Shown here: in pieces, positions 22,773 through 32,720 of the stretch
Layout: each line of letters begins with the position of its first letter
Numbering within the stretch: the first letter of the stretch is position 1
Assembly: GCF_000516985.1 (NCBI RefSeq)
Contig: NW_006917094.1
Location: 1,798,001-1,862,000 of the forward strand
DNA length: 64,000 bases
Direction of reading: 5' to 3'
From: Pestalotiopsis fici W106-1
Taxonomy: Eukaryota; Ascomycota; Sordariomycetes; Amphisphaeriales; Sporocadaceae
Translations under genes and position numbers: made by a program
Notes under the pieces: generated by a model
What the model was told of the DNA's origin: nothing
What the model saw: only the letters and a program-made list of their open reading frames with translations
Databases searched by the model: none

Positions 22773-23550
22773 GACGCGGGCATTGTCTGGAACGATGGGA
22801 GTATGCGGCTTTCCCTAAGATCAGCCTTCCAAGTGGAAATGCTGACACTCGGCCTTGCGACGGATGTCGAGAGATTATCCCTGGCCATCTTGATGGTTGC
22901 GGCTGAGGTGTGGTGACAACTGCCAATTATATGGCGACACGGCTGCACCGCAATGCGGGGTCGTTCACAGCCTGAAACGCTGCGTACCGGGCACACACGT
23001 AGACATCCTTTGAGAGTGAAAAGAATGGTACCTCACATTCAGTATCCCGATGGAGATAAGGCATCGAAACAAGATCCTTCCGGACAGGCAGGCTTGGTTG
23101 GTAGTGAACGTCCTCCGGGGACTAGAGTATTGACAGTATTGACACGAAAGCTCCGCCTAAATCGCGTCGGCCGCGGGACTGCGGTGGTAGGCCCGCTGGT
23201 CGCTGCAGCACATGAAAACCAGCAGCCTCTAAAATCAGCCCTATGACAAAAGTGGGCCTCGTTTGGGTTTCCCTACTAGGTACCTACATACTTAGTACTC
23301 CTCATTTGCCTCTTAACGTGTCTCCTCCCGACTCAAGGGAGTCGCCTTTCTATAGTCCCAAATCCGCCAAAATGGTCAATAGATCGGACTATGTGCGCCC
23401 AAAAGAAATTTCTGGTATTCCGATAAGCAGCAACACCCATGGCATTAGCCTATTGAGTACACCTATGCATCATCCTCCTAGCTTGTGTCTGGACTGTAAT
23501 AGTAGGGTTTCTCAAGGTGACCCATGCAAAGGACAGCCTTAGAGACGATT
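22773..23550. other. intergenic, NLR promoter
   Basis: Upstream region of the NLR gene. A palindromic TAGGTACCTA occurs near 23277-23286; similar TAGGTA/TACCTA strings recur in other intergenic parts of the window (about 31950, 32260, 61345). No gene seen. Confidence 0.4.
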
Positions 23551-23877
23551 TCAATGCAAGCCAAATATTACTTGGATAATTGAGCATTCCGTTTTCTCTG
23601 TGCTCAAAGGAAAGTCCAAATCGTCCCCTAGCACTTTGTCCCAAAGTAGCACGAATCCAACTGCGTCTCCGGGTACTCGAGCGAGCGCGAGCCCGTTTCG
23701 ATTAGCGATCTCCTTTGCATGTTTCGTTGTCCCGATGTGAAGATAGACGATTTGGTCAAGTTTTGCTTCTTCTTCTTCACGGTCGAAAAAGACTGTGGCA
23801 AACGTATGGCCCGCCGGACCAAGCGTTTGGATAAATGCCGTCAGGGACTGTTTCGCTATAATTGTATGGCAAAGCAC
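23551..23877 (-). pseudogene. gene fragment with HIGTT motif, family unknown
   Basis: An open frame of 108 codons without an initiating ATG. It encodes an acidic stretch (FDREEEEAKLDQIVYLHIGTT) and then GLALARVPGDAVGFVLLW. The core HIGTT..AK..N..GLALA recurs at 37029-37200, which argues that this is a remnant of a real gene rather than a chance frame. I do not recognise the family. The lack of a start codon, and the AT-rich sequence next to it, suggest a truncated relic, though an upstream exon cannot be excluded. Confidence 0.4.
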
Positions 23878-25118
23878 CTTGAGTATTATAGCCGGTAGCG
23901 CCTACGACCATATTACCTAGTCCAATATTATTTTTAAGCTAGGTATGCCGCTGTAAATACCAACCATTAATCCAATATTCAGATTCAAAACACTGCGTAC
24001 CATATCACCGGCAACATATAACGACTATACCATGGTTTCTTAGGTGAATAAGGGTACGAAAGGTGCTGGGGTTTATATTAACAGGATATTGAAGGAATGT
24101 GCTGGTTCTGGTAGCTCGTAATGATGTTGGGTAGTTTTCCCCACTATCTGTGACCAAGTAACACTACCACCTAACAATATGTTAGATAGTTATACGTTAG
24201 CAAAGAGTAATAAAGATTGACTGGATGCTCTTAGATTGATATAGTCGCCAAAGCTTGATAAGTTTTGCCTACAGGTAAGATAAATGCCAAGACGAATCAC
24301 TGAGGTAATGATTATTCATATAGAGTAGGAAACCCGTTTATCAATATGCTCATTTATTCTCTCACTGATGTTTGTTCTGATTATTTCTGCTTGGTGTTGC
24401 TGAACTTTGCTTAATTAGTCTCAACTAAGCATACCATAGAACTCCGTTCTTGGCTTATATAATCAGCCGTCACGTAACTATTAGAGGTTGTTCTTGATCC
24501 TATTCGTCTTAGACTTCGTTTCTGGCCGTTTTTATCCTTTCTAGGTCTCTGGTCCTGCAAGGGTGCATGTTCGTAACACTAGAATATTTTTCTCTAGTCA
24601 TTCCCCAGTCGGTTGCTCAAAGGGTATGATAAGTCATGAGATACCAAGCCGGTGCAGTTCATTTTGCCCCGGGGTCCGTAGCCCTTGACTGCCAAGAAAG
24701 AGCTTGGCACCGGGGTTAAAGAATATAGCACCTTGTATCTGCCAGTCGCAAGTGTTCATCTATCAAGCTCGAAAGCCACACAGTCGCCCAAGTGTTGGCG
24801 ATGATGTCCCGACAAGAATGGCACGCGCTGACACCGGCGTGTCATTGAGCCGTTCAGTCCTTCCATGTCAGCGTTCCCTGCCCCTTACGCGCTGTAAGTT
24901 GCGGGGAACCCTGGCTACAGTCGTCACGCGAGCCCAGTGAGCTGGGTAGGATAATATAGCCCAAAGAATTGCTGTGCTCAAGTGGGTAATATTAATAATC
25001 GGCGCTGTGTGCCTATATCGAGGTTCAGTTTACTTCTGTAACAATCTCGCTTTTATCTCGTCATTACAGCACGCTATCTACTTATGTCTTTCTGTTGAAG
25101 TTACTGACGATTATAGAT
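23878..25118. other. gene-poor, partly AT-rich region
   Basis: No convincing gene. The part 23880-24600 is visibly AT-rich and includes a possible LTR remnant described separately. The last few hundred bases form the promoter of the sugar transporter. Confidence 0.5.
24180..24578. mobile_element. possible solo LTR remnant
   Basis: A stretch of about 399 bp begins TGTTAG and ends GTAACA, so the ends form a 5-bp inverted TGTTA/TAACA as in Copia-type LTRs. A TATATAA lies near 24457. I could not find a matching target-site duplication, and no retroelement coding sequence is nearby, so the call is weak. Confidence 0.25.
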
Positions 25119-27210
25119 ATGGGAGGTCAGTGGTATACTGTTGGCATTGCTCTGTTTGCGTCCATGGGAACATTCCTATATGTGAGTTCCCCGTCCGGTA
25201 ACCTTCCAGCTGAAAGGGTACTGATCAGCCGAGCTAACGTAGGGATTCGACACGGGCATCGCAACCACCAGTGAGTTGCTCACCGGCCTCACGAGGTTGG
25301 AGGTTGTCCATAGCTAAGCGCAAATATAGCCATCGCTCACCAGAGCTGGAAGGACTATATGCAACATCCCAACAACGGACTGACTGGTGCGGTGCGCACA
25401 TGATTCAGCCATTATCCCGTAGGAGCCCCAGCCGCTGACACGTATGTCTTAGGTCGTTGCCATATACATCGCTGGCGAGGCTGTAGGGTCAATCTTACAG
25501 ATCTTCATCGCCGACCAGTTGGGCCGAATTCGTTTTATGCAGCTTGCAGCCGTGATCGTGACAATCGGGTGTGCTATCCAAACTGCATCTGTCAACGTCG
25601 GCATGTTCCTTGCTGGGCGGGCTATCGCCGGAGTTGCTGTCGGGTATGCCCTCGGCCCTCTACGAATCTGAAGTCGGGGTGTCCCTCAGCTGATGTTTTG
25701 CATGCAGAGCACTGAGTGGCACAGTACCTGTCTATCTCTCGGAAATCAGCGCCCCCAAGACACGTGGGCTGATCGGCGGCCTATCTGGCGTAGGGCTTTC
25801 CGCAGGCACAATGTGCGCCAACTGGGTCGGGTTTGCAGGGGGTTTTGCCCCTTACGGCCCCATCCAATGGCGATTACCCCTTGGTCTTCAGATTCCCTGG
25901 GGCGTCATCCTTTTCACCGGCCTCTCGACCTTTATGCCCAACTCGCCCCGTCAGTTAATTCAGAAGGGGAAAGTCGAAGACGCACGCTACGCTTTTGAGA
26001 AGATCAGAAGCGACTTGCTCTCCCATGAAGCTCAACATGAATTCGCTCTCATGCAGTCACAGATCGAGTTCGAGATGCAGCGCGAGATGCGTAGCTATAG
26101 AGAAATCTTTGAGCTATATAGACATCGAGTCTTGGTGTACGTCGTAAGGAGAGATTCTTGTGCACAAAAGGATATCGTTGACAAATTCCAGATCCGTCGC
26201 AATCCAAATCATGACCAGCATAACAGGTGTCAATGTTATCCAGGTGTGAATAGCTCTCGAGAAGGAACGCACGTCTTCGTCTGCTAACATCCTCATAGTA
26301 CTACCAAAGTTGAGAGACCAGCCTTGCTACCTGATGTTCCTACTGATCTTGAATAGCAACACTCTACGCATCACTGGGCATCGATGGTCAGACCATCCTC
26401 GCATTGGCAGCCGTATGGGGGACATGCGCCTTCATCTCCAATGTCATCTCCGTCAACTTCCTTCCTGACAGGTGGGGGCGACGAAAGTAAGACCAGATTT
26501 GCAGCTTGGTGTGATCATTATACTCAACCGAATTAGGATGCTTCTATTAGGTCTTGTGTGTGTCATAGTGACGGAGATATACTGCGCGGTTATGCAGCGC
26601 ATCTTCCAAAATTCCACCAACAGCGTCGGGAAAGCCTTTGCCATCCTTGGGCTATATCTATTTGCCATTGGCTACTGTTCGTCTTGATGCTCCACGATCC
26701 AATGCTGAAGATTTCCCCTAATATATGAAACAGACAGTTTAATTAACAGCGTGACGTGGCTGTATGGCGCGGAGGTTTTACCCATGTCCATCAGGAGTAG
26801 AATAATGGGTGTAGCCGCTGCAGCACATTATATAGTCAACGTATCTGGTTGGTTCACGATGGCCAAGCTTTTGGATAGCTGTGCTGACAACTTTGTCACA
26901 GTCACTGAGGCCGGTCCGAGTGCTTTTGCAACAATCCACGAGAACTACTATTACGTATTCGTCGGATGCTGCAGTGTTTACCTCGTGCTGATTTACCTTT
27001 ACTTCCCGTACGTCCATCCTCAGCTCCGAAACACAACTTGGATCCTGCAAATTGACCAGAATTAGTGAGACCAAGCTGAAAACCCTGGAACAAATCGCTG
27101 CGGCATTTGGTGATCGAGTTGTAGATATCGGTGAAGACCAGATTGCCACCGAGAATGCAATATTCAACAGCAAGTCTGGCTCGACACACCTGGAGAACAA
27201 GTGTTCCTAA
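25119..27210 (+). CDS. MFS sugar transporter, 11 exons
   Basis: A plasma-membrane sugar porter that reads as a full-length 507-residue protein only when many small introns are removed. Exons: 25119-25181, 25243-25270, 25330-25391, 25453-25643, 25708-26136, 26192-26243, 26299-26308, 26357-26486, 26537-26680, 26738-27007, 27066-27210; all phases close. Seen in order are FLYGFDTGIATT in segment 1, DQLGRIRFMQ, PVYLSEISAPKTRGLIGG, MPNSPRQLIQKGKVEDA, MTSITGVNVIQYYQTTLYASLGIDG, FLPDRWGRRK and WLYGAEVLPMSIRSR, ending in YFPETKLKTLEQI. Exon 7 is only 10 nt. The donor at 26681 (GTCTTG) is weak. It heads a module with an aldolase and acid-sugar enzymes, so a related substrate is likely. Confidence 0.88.
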
Positions 27211-27883
27211 AGGATTGTCCAGGGTCGGAGCCTCTACTACACTATGGACTAGCAGGGCTGCGAAGATCTTTGTCTCAGCACATGGGTTCGTTTAGGGGGG
27301 ATAGAGCTCATTCTTCTGCACCGACAGCGATACGCGTTGGCAAATGAGCCAGTTGTTCTCCATTTCCGGATGGTAATCACTGTTCCAACCTATATGCCTG
27401 ATTTTATCTGATGCTGTGACCCGAGGACCATATACCGAACAACTAGGGGAACCCTGTGATCCCCGGATATAAGTCACCTTAGCCTTACCCCGGCACGAGT
27501 CTTGTGAGATCAAGGCTGGTGGTTGGGTTGACCGATGAGCTCATCTGGCTGTAAATTCATGTCGGTCTGTGGACCTATTATCATCCCCCCAAAAGCGGCC
27601 GGGGCATCTTTCCCGGCGGTGTCTCCTAATGATGTCCCGCCGAGTCAGGTTTTCCGCAACGAGAATTCTTTACATCGCAAACAAATTGTAGACTCCGCAA
27701 TGTAGCTCCATATTCCATAGTAGATAGACTAATCAGGGACATAATATAAAACCCTTGTCGACAGTACTTGTCAACAAAACGCCACCACATCATCTACCAT
27801 ATAACGGTTGGATGCCATTAATCCCACTATAAATTGCACATCATCACTAAGCCCTACAATCGTGTCAAATCTACTTAAAAGAG
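27211..27883. other. intergenic, aldolase promoter
   Basis: Promoter of the aldolase gene with a TATAAA-like element near 27828, about 55 bp before the ATG. No gene seen. Confidence 0.5.
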
Positions 27884-28783
27884 ATGGCGACAAACGGCAC
27901 TACCCATGAGGTGGAAGCTAAGCTGAAGAACAATCGTGCCAAGGTCATCGTTGACGCCGCCGCAGCGGGAGGATATGCCATTGCCGCCGTCTGCTGCTAT
28001 AATTTAGAGGCCATTATCGCCACAGTTCGCGCAGCTGAGTCTAAGCGATCGCCAGCCCTAATACAGCTTTTCCCATGGTCGGTCGAGTACGCCGATGGCC
28101 TCCTAATACACGCTGCCGCAGAGGCCGCGGATAAGGCGACAGTCCCCATCGGCGTGCACATGGATCATGCACAAGATCCCGATATAATTAGGCGATCTGC
28201 GGACTTGGGCGGTTTTGACGGCATCATGGTCGACATGAGCCACTACGAGCGCGGGGAGAACCTGCAGCTGACCAAGGAACTCGTCGCCTACTGCAACGCC
28301 CGGGGCATCATCACCGAAGCCGAGCCGGGCCGCATAAACGGGTGTGAAGATGGCATCGCAGATACGGTCGATCTGGAGGAGGTGCTCACGACGCCCGAGC
28401 AAGCAGAAGAATTCGTGGCCACGGGAATCGACTGGCTCGCACCTGCATTCGGCAACGTCCACGGACCGTACGGGCCGAAAGGTCCGCAGCTCGACTTCCC
28501 GCGACTGGAACGAGTGCGGGCGGCTGTCGGAGACAGAGTGCGATTGGTTCTGCACGGCGCCCATGAGGACTATTTCCAAGCGGAGCTACTGGCCAAGTGC
28601 ATATCTTATGGAATGGCCAAGGTGAATGTCAATGGGCCGGTAAACGCTGCTTATACAAAAGTAGCGGCCGAGTGGACTGGCAAGGTGCCATTGACCACAG
28701 TGATCGAGAAGCAGACCAAGGCGATGCAGGACGTTGTAGAGTATCACATGGACTTCTTGAAATCAACGGGGAAGGCGGCATAG
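27884..28783 (+). CDS. class II ketose-bisphosphate aldolase-like protein
   Basis: A cytosolic zinc-dependent TIM-barrel aldolase of the FbaA/KbaY/GatY type that cleaves or forms a ketose phosphate. Intronless, 299 residues. The zinc and proton-shuttle residues are visible in GVHMDHAQDPD, the Glu in IITEAEPGRING, and the later metal histidines in FGNVHGPYGPKGP and LVLHGAHEDY. KVNVNGPVNAAYT carries the phosphate-binding end. In fungi, members of this subgroup are often linked to acid-sugar kinase or dehydrogenase genes rather than glycolysis. Here it sits between a sugar transporter and a DenD-like dehydrogenase, so a role in breaking down a phosphorylated acid sugar is inferred. No kinase gene is in the window. 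Confidence 0.93.
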   Translation: MATNGTTHEVEAKLKNNRAKVIVDAAAAGGYAIAAVCCYNLEAIIATVRAAESKRSPALIQLFPWSVEYADGLLIHAAAEAADKATVPIGVHMDHAQDPDIIRRSADLGGFDGIMVDMSHYERGENLQLTKELVAYCNARGIITEAEPGRINGCEDGIADTVDLEEVLTTPEQAEEFVATGIDWLAPAFGNVHGPYGPKGPQLDFPRLERVRAAVGDRVRLVLHGAHEDYFQAELLAKCISYGMAKVNVNGPVNAAYTKVAAEWTGKVPLTTVIEKQTKAMQDVVEYHMDFLKSTGKAA

Positions 28784-29124
28784 TGGTCAATCTAGCCTAA
28801 CGTACGTGCTCCTGCTTTTAGCTTTAATCAGCCTTATAAATATTGCAAAAAGTCCGAGTGACAAGGAGTTTCGGATAGCCCAAAATGGGGCATACAGACC
28901 GTGATGCTCCTGTTCATGACACGATGGTGCACGTCACTTGACCATGCTTGTTATACAATACATTTTCAGTTGTAAACATACGTACGTAGAACATTGGTCG
29001 CATTTTACTGGTCTACCTCGTGGATACTGATGGCACCTTGCACTGCGGAAGTGTAAGCAAGAGTGGATGAAATCATTTGCACGCTCTATTGTCTTGCCTA
29101 TGAACGTGAACATTGTTCCCGCTG
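28784..29124. other. intergenic between convergent genes
   Basis: 3' regions of the aldolase and the dehydrogenase, which converge. Nothing else seen. Confidence 0.5.
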
Positions 29125-30174
29125 CTAATTACGTCTAGAAGTCTCCCTCTCAAGTGTTTCTTTGTAATCAAGTGCTGACTGGACGAAGGAACTATCCTGC
29201 TTCATTCCTAATGACAAGCCAAGACTGTTGTCGAAATCGTCAGCCCAGGAATACAGAATAGGTTTCAGCTCCGGAACTTCCTCCTCCATCACGAGCACCA
29301 GCTTTTCCTTTCCACCGACCTGTTCCAGCGCGTCCAGCATGTCCTGCACTGTCACCGCGAACCCGGGGACATTAACGGCTCTCCGGTGCGGTGCGAGCGC
29401 GTCTCGGGGAAGGCTGAGCGTGACGAGGATGTTGTGTACCAAGGTTTTCGGCGAACACATCCAGTGGCGCCAGGAGCGATCCGTTAGGGGTATAGAACAC
29501 GGAAGCCCATTCATTGGCTCCCGAATGATTCCAGAGAGGAAGGAAGTAACAGCTGCTGCGGGCTTGCCGGGCCTCACAGAAATGGTAGGAAAGCGGAGCG
29601 AGAAGCCGTTGATCAGGCCCCGACGCGTATAATCGTTAATAAACGTCTCGCAGATAATCTTCTGGCACCCGTATGATAACTCCGGAGTTGGTATATCCGC
29701 CTCAGTGACATTGCTTTTTGGTACCGGGCTCCCGTAGACAGCCTCACTAGAAGCGTAGATAACTCTGACCCCAGGACACACTTTCGTCAGGCAGTTGAGC
29801 ACTGATCGCGTGGCATCAACATTGACGCGGTATCCCAATTCGAAATCAGCCTCAGCGCCGCTTGACATGACGCCGTGGAGGAGTATGGCGGCATCGAGAT
29901 TATTGTCGACAACGCTTGCGGCGGCCTCAAAGAGATCCGCCTTCACCACTCTGGCTTGATTCGGGTTCCTTGCATCTCGTGGGATGGGCGGTTCAATGAT
30001 GTCAGTGAGAATGAGCTGGTTGGCCTCATCTTCTAGGAGTGCCTGGGCTACAATCTGCCCAATGAAGCCAGCGGCACCAGTCACAAGAATGCGCATCCTG
30101 TCAACTTCATAGGCTAGTTGCGGACTAACAAATGTATCGGGCTTGATTGGCCTTAAAGCTTCAAGTAACTCCAA
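29125..30174 (-). CDS. NAD-dependent epimerase/dehydratase, DenD-like
   Basis: An extended short-chain dehydrogenase of up to 349 residues without introns. The Rossmann motif is MRILVTGAAGFIGQIVAQAL, the acidic residue for NAD ribose is in ILTDIIEPP, and the active site has VIYASSEAVYG and the catalytic pair in SYGCQKII (YxxxK). The sequence pattern, with RFPTISVRPGKPAAAVTSFL, matches the D-erythronate dehydrogenase (DenD) branch, which oxidises four-carbon acid sugars at C2. The first ATG is at 30174, but the ATG at 30093, directly before the Rossmann motif, fits the usual start of the family better. Convergent with the aldolase and divergent from the dioxygenase. Confidence 0.92.
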   Translation of the reverse strand: MELLEALRPIKPDTFVSPQLAYEVDRMRILVTGAAGFIGQIVAQALLEDEANQLILTDIIEPPIPRDARNPNQARVVKADLFEAAASVVDNNLDAAILLHGVMSSGAEADFELGYRVNVDATRSVLNCLTKVCPGVRVIYASSEAVYGSPVPKSNVTEADIPTPELSYGCQKIICETFINDYTRRGLINGFSLRFPTISVRPGKPAAAVTSFLSGIIREPMNGLPCSIPLTDRSWRHWMCSPKTLVHNILVTLSLPRDALAPHRRAVNVPGFAVTVQDMLDALEQVGGKEKLVLVMEEEVPELKPILYSWADDFDNSLGLSLGMKQDSSFVQSALDYKETLERETSRRN

Positions 30175-30754
30175 AGAAAGGAACAGGACGAGGTACCCTG
30201 ACTATCTCTGATGGCGGATCAATCTTACCAGACCCCGTGCAAGTCGCTGATGGATCAAGCTACAAATTTAAGTACACCAGTATTGGCCAAGTACGGGTCC
30301 CACGCCCGAAGTATTAGTCCGTAACTATGTACTATGTGTTCGCGAATATGAGAAGTGGTGATCCCCCGCACACCCCTCACTTTCACTTGACGCGGTATGC
30401 ATATGGGCTCCCTACCCCCCCGCAGTCCGGGCCTGAACCCACCCCGGACTTCAGCGCGGCCCTGTTGACCGAGCCATCGTGCACAATAACGGCGCAATCA
30501 TGCACCGGGTCATTTTTGGACAACGATGACAACGGCTTAGGTAAAGCAGCCTGCTTTTCACCCTCCCTGCATGAAACAATACATTGCGTGGGGAGGCGAA
30601 TACTGTATAGCAGTCATATATCCCTGTCTCCGAACTCCATAATGGATGACCTGCGCGGTGAACAATCTACATGCTTTTCGAGCCTGCCTTACGATCAGTT
30701 GATGTTTTGTTACAGTATCTCCCTTTTCAGAATTTAAATCACATAAGATAAACA
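30175..30754. other. divergent promoter region
   Basis: Shared upstream region of the DenD-like gene and the dioxygenase. A 136-codon plus-strand frame (30327-30737) has no recognisable similarity and I treat it as chance. Confidence 0.5.
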
Positions 30755-31809
30755 ATGACGACCACCGCCACCGAGGAGACCCGCCCTGCTTCCGAAAGAG
30801 TCTTCAGTCCCTTCAAGTAAGCTGCTTGGCTTCAGAATGGTCTACTGTGCGAGATGCTAATGGCGCAAGACTGCAGACTGGGTTCGGGGATTGGCGAGAC
30901 GACCTGGAAGCGAACGGATATGTTGTCGTCAAAGGAGCCGTACCCCCAGAGAAGGCCGAATACTACCAGCAACAAGCATTCAACTGGCTGAAGACCTTTG
31001 ACCCCAAGTTGGACTTCAAAGATCCCGGCACCTGGAAGGATGCGACCCTGCCGGTCCAGACGGACAGGAACACCTACGAGCATTGTGGAGTCGTGCATGA
31101 GCGGTTCATGTGGGAGGCACGTCTGGAGCCGGGGGTTGTGAATGCCTTCGCCAAGATCTGGGGCACACAAGAGCTGCTCGTTTCGTTTGACTCGCTGAAC
31201 GTCACGCTGCCCAACCTCAAGCCCTCTCGGAAGCCGTGGCCGCATGTCGACCAGGCGCCTCGGAAACGTGGCCTCCACTGCGTGCAGGGTATCATCAACC
31301 TCAGCCATGCCGGAGAAGAAGACGGGTCACTGGTCGTCATTCCCGGGTCCCATCGATACGTGGAAGACTTCTTTGACACCAAGACGAGCCCAGCGGACTG
31401 GGAGTGGCGTGACAACCGTTACTTTAGCGAGGAGGATATGAGCTTCTTCCGCAGCCGCGGCCTGTCGCCTCAGAAGGTGCACGCCGAGCCCGGGGACCTG
31501 ATCCTGTGGGACTCGCGCACCATTCACTGGGGAGGTGAGCCGACGGACAAGAGCACCACGATCCGGACAGTCATCTACGCCGCCTACGCCCCAAGGGAGC
31601 TGGCTGCGCCGAGCGCCTTGCAAGAGAAGGCGCGTGTATTCAAGGCAAACGGGGCGACCACACATTGGCCTCACGATAATATCAAGCTCCGAGAATCGCT
31701 AGTCTGCCTGCCAGACGGCACGGTTGACCCTCGCAACCGCTCCGAACCGTTAGAGAAGGCAGAACCCTCAGAACGCCTCCTCCAATTGGCCGGCGTGATG
31801 GCCTATTGA
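30755..31809 (+). CDS. PhyH-type Fe(II)/2-oxoglutarate dioxygenase
   Basis: A phytanoyl-CoA-dioxygenase-fold oxygenase that would hydroxylate an unknown small molecule. The facial triad is seen as H146-x-D148 (WPHVDQAP) and H240 (SRTIHWGG), with the 2-oxoglutarate-binding Arg in TIRTVIYAAY. The main exon lacks an ATG. It closes in phase with a first exon 30755-30816 if a 53-bp intron 30817-30869 is removed; that intron has a good donor (GTAAGC), a branch site GCTAAT and an AAG acceptor. The result is 333 residues. The N-terminal exon is therefore inferred, while the catalytic core is clear. Its place between DenD-like and regulator genes suggests a step in the same catabolic pathway. Confidence 0.88.
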
Positions 31810-32720
31810 GCCGAAGGGGAGGTAGTCTGATGATGGAAAGTCCTGGGAAGTTGTCGGGTGCCAAATATTGTGTCACTGTCAGATTCTGACCCGCATGTAC
31901 AGTATATGTTGGGGATTTTGTAAGTATTAAGTATCGTAGTCTAACGGTTAACCTACCTAGGTAGCTAGATGCCTCAATGCTTTCTGCACCCCGGCTATGC
32001 AAGGCTACAGGGTCAGTATACTACTGACAGTACCTATGTATTATATTTTCATGTGTCTCGATACATTGGGCTGTTCTCGTAGGTGGCGCTGCAGAGATGA
32101 ACTTGATTGAGCCGTTGGCCTATGTTGAGGGCTGCCCAGCTGCCCGAGTGCTAGACAACGTATCACCAAGTTAGCTACAAGGTTGTGGGTACCGCAGCAT
32201 CATTGCCCCGGCTTTCCGTGGGGGGCGGATTCGCAAGTTGAAGCCAACTGCTGAGTACCTAGTAGCTAGGTACTCTGTGCCCCGGGCACCATAACGAGTA
32301 CCTTCCAGGTAAGACTGCACCGTGATTGTTGAAAGGAATTGACAAAATACGATTCTCTGTGGCCCACCTCCCCGCATCTTCCCCGCAGAGGCCGGGACTT
32401 GAATCTGCTTCCCTACATTAAGCAAGCACTGGTAATGGCCCCCTGCGAGCCCCCAGGCAGTGGCCTGAAACCAACCAATGCCGACATGGACTGGTAGAAG
32501 AGGAGCGAGCATCGTCCCATCTTGGGATTCTACAGTTGAGCTTTCAATATTTGCACATTCCTGATGTTCGGGGTTATACGTCGTCATGTCGGCCAATTCC
32601 CTGCACGCCGGAGGAGATGATGGTGCCGGCAGGCGGCCTAAGGCGCTATCGAAGGCGTATGTGATCACCCGTGTCCCAGGCTGCGTCTTTCCCTGGGTCC
32701 GCAACTAACGTCGATGATGC
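31810..32720. other. intergenic 0.9 kb
   Basis: 3' region of the dioxygenase and promoter of the regulator. It contains several palindromic CCTAGGTA-like strings (near 31955 and 32260). A 177-codon minus-strand frame at 32171-32704 looks like chance. Confidence 0.45.

Noticed and set aside
25119..27210. Sugar transporter as a pseudogene
   Set aside because: The frame looks shattered at first, but eleven exons with sound splice sites close in phase and give a complete porter.
30327..30737. 136-codon plus-strand frame upstream of the dioxygenase
   Set aside because: Low-complexity proline-rich start with no motif; lies in a divergent promoter.
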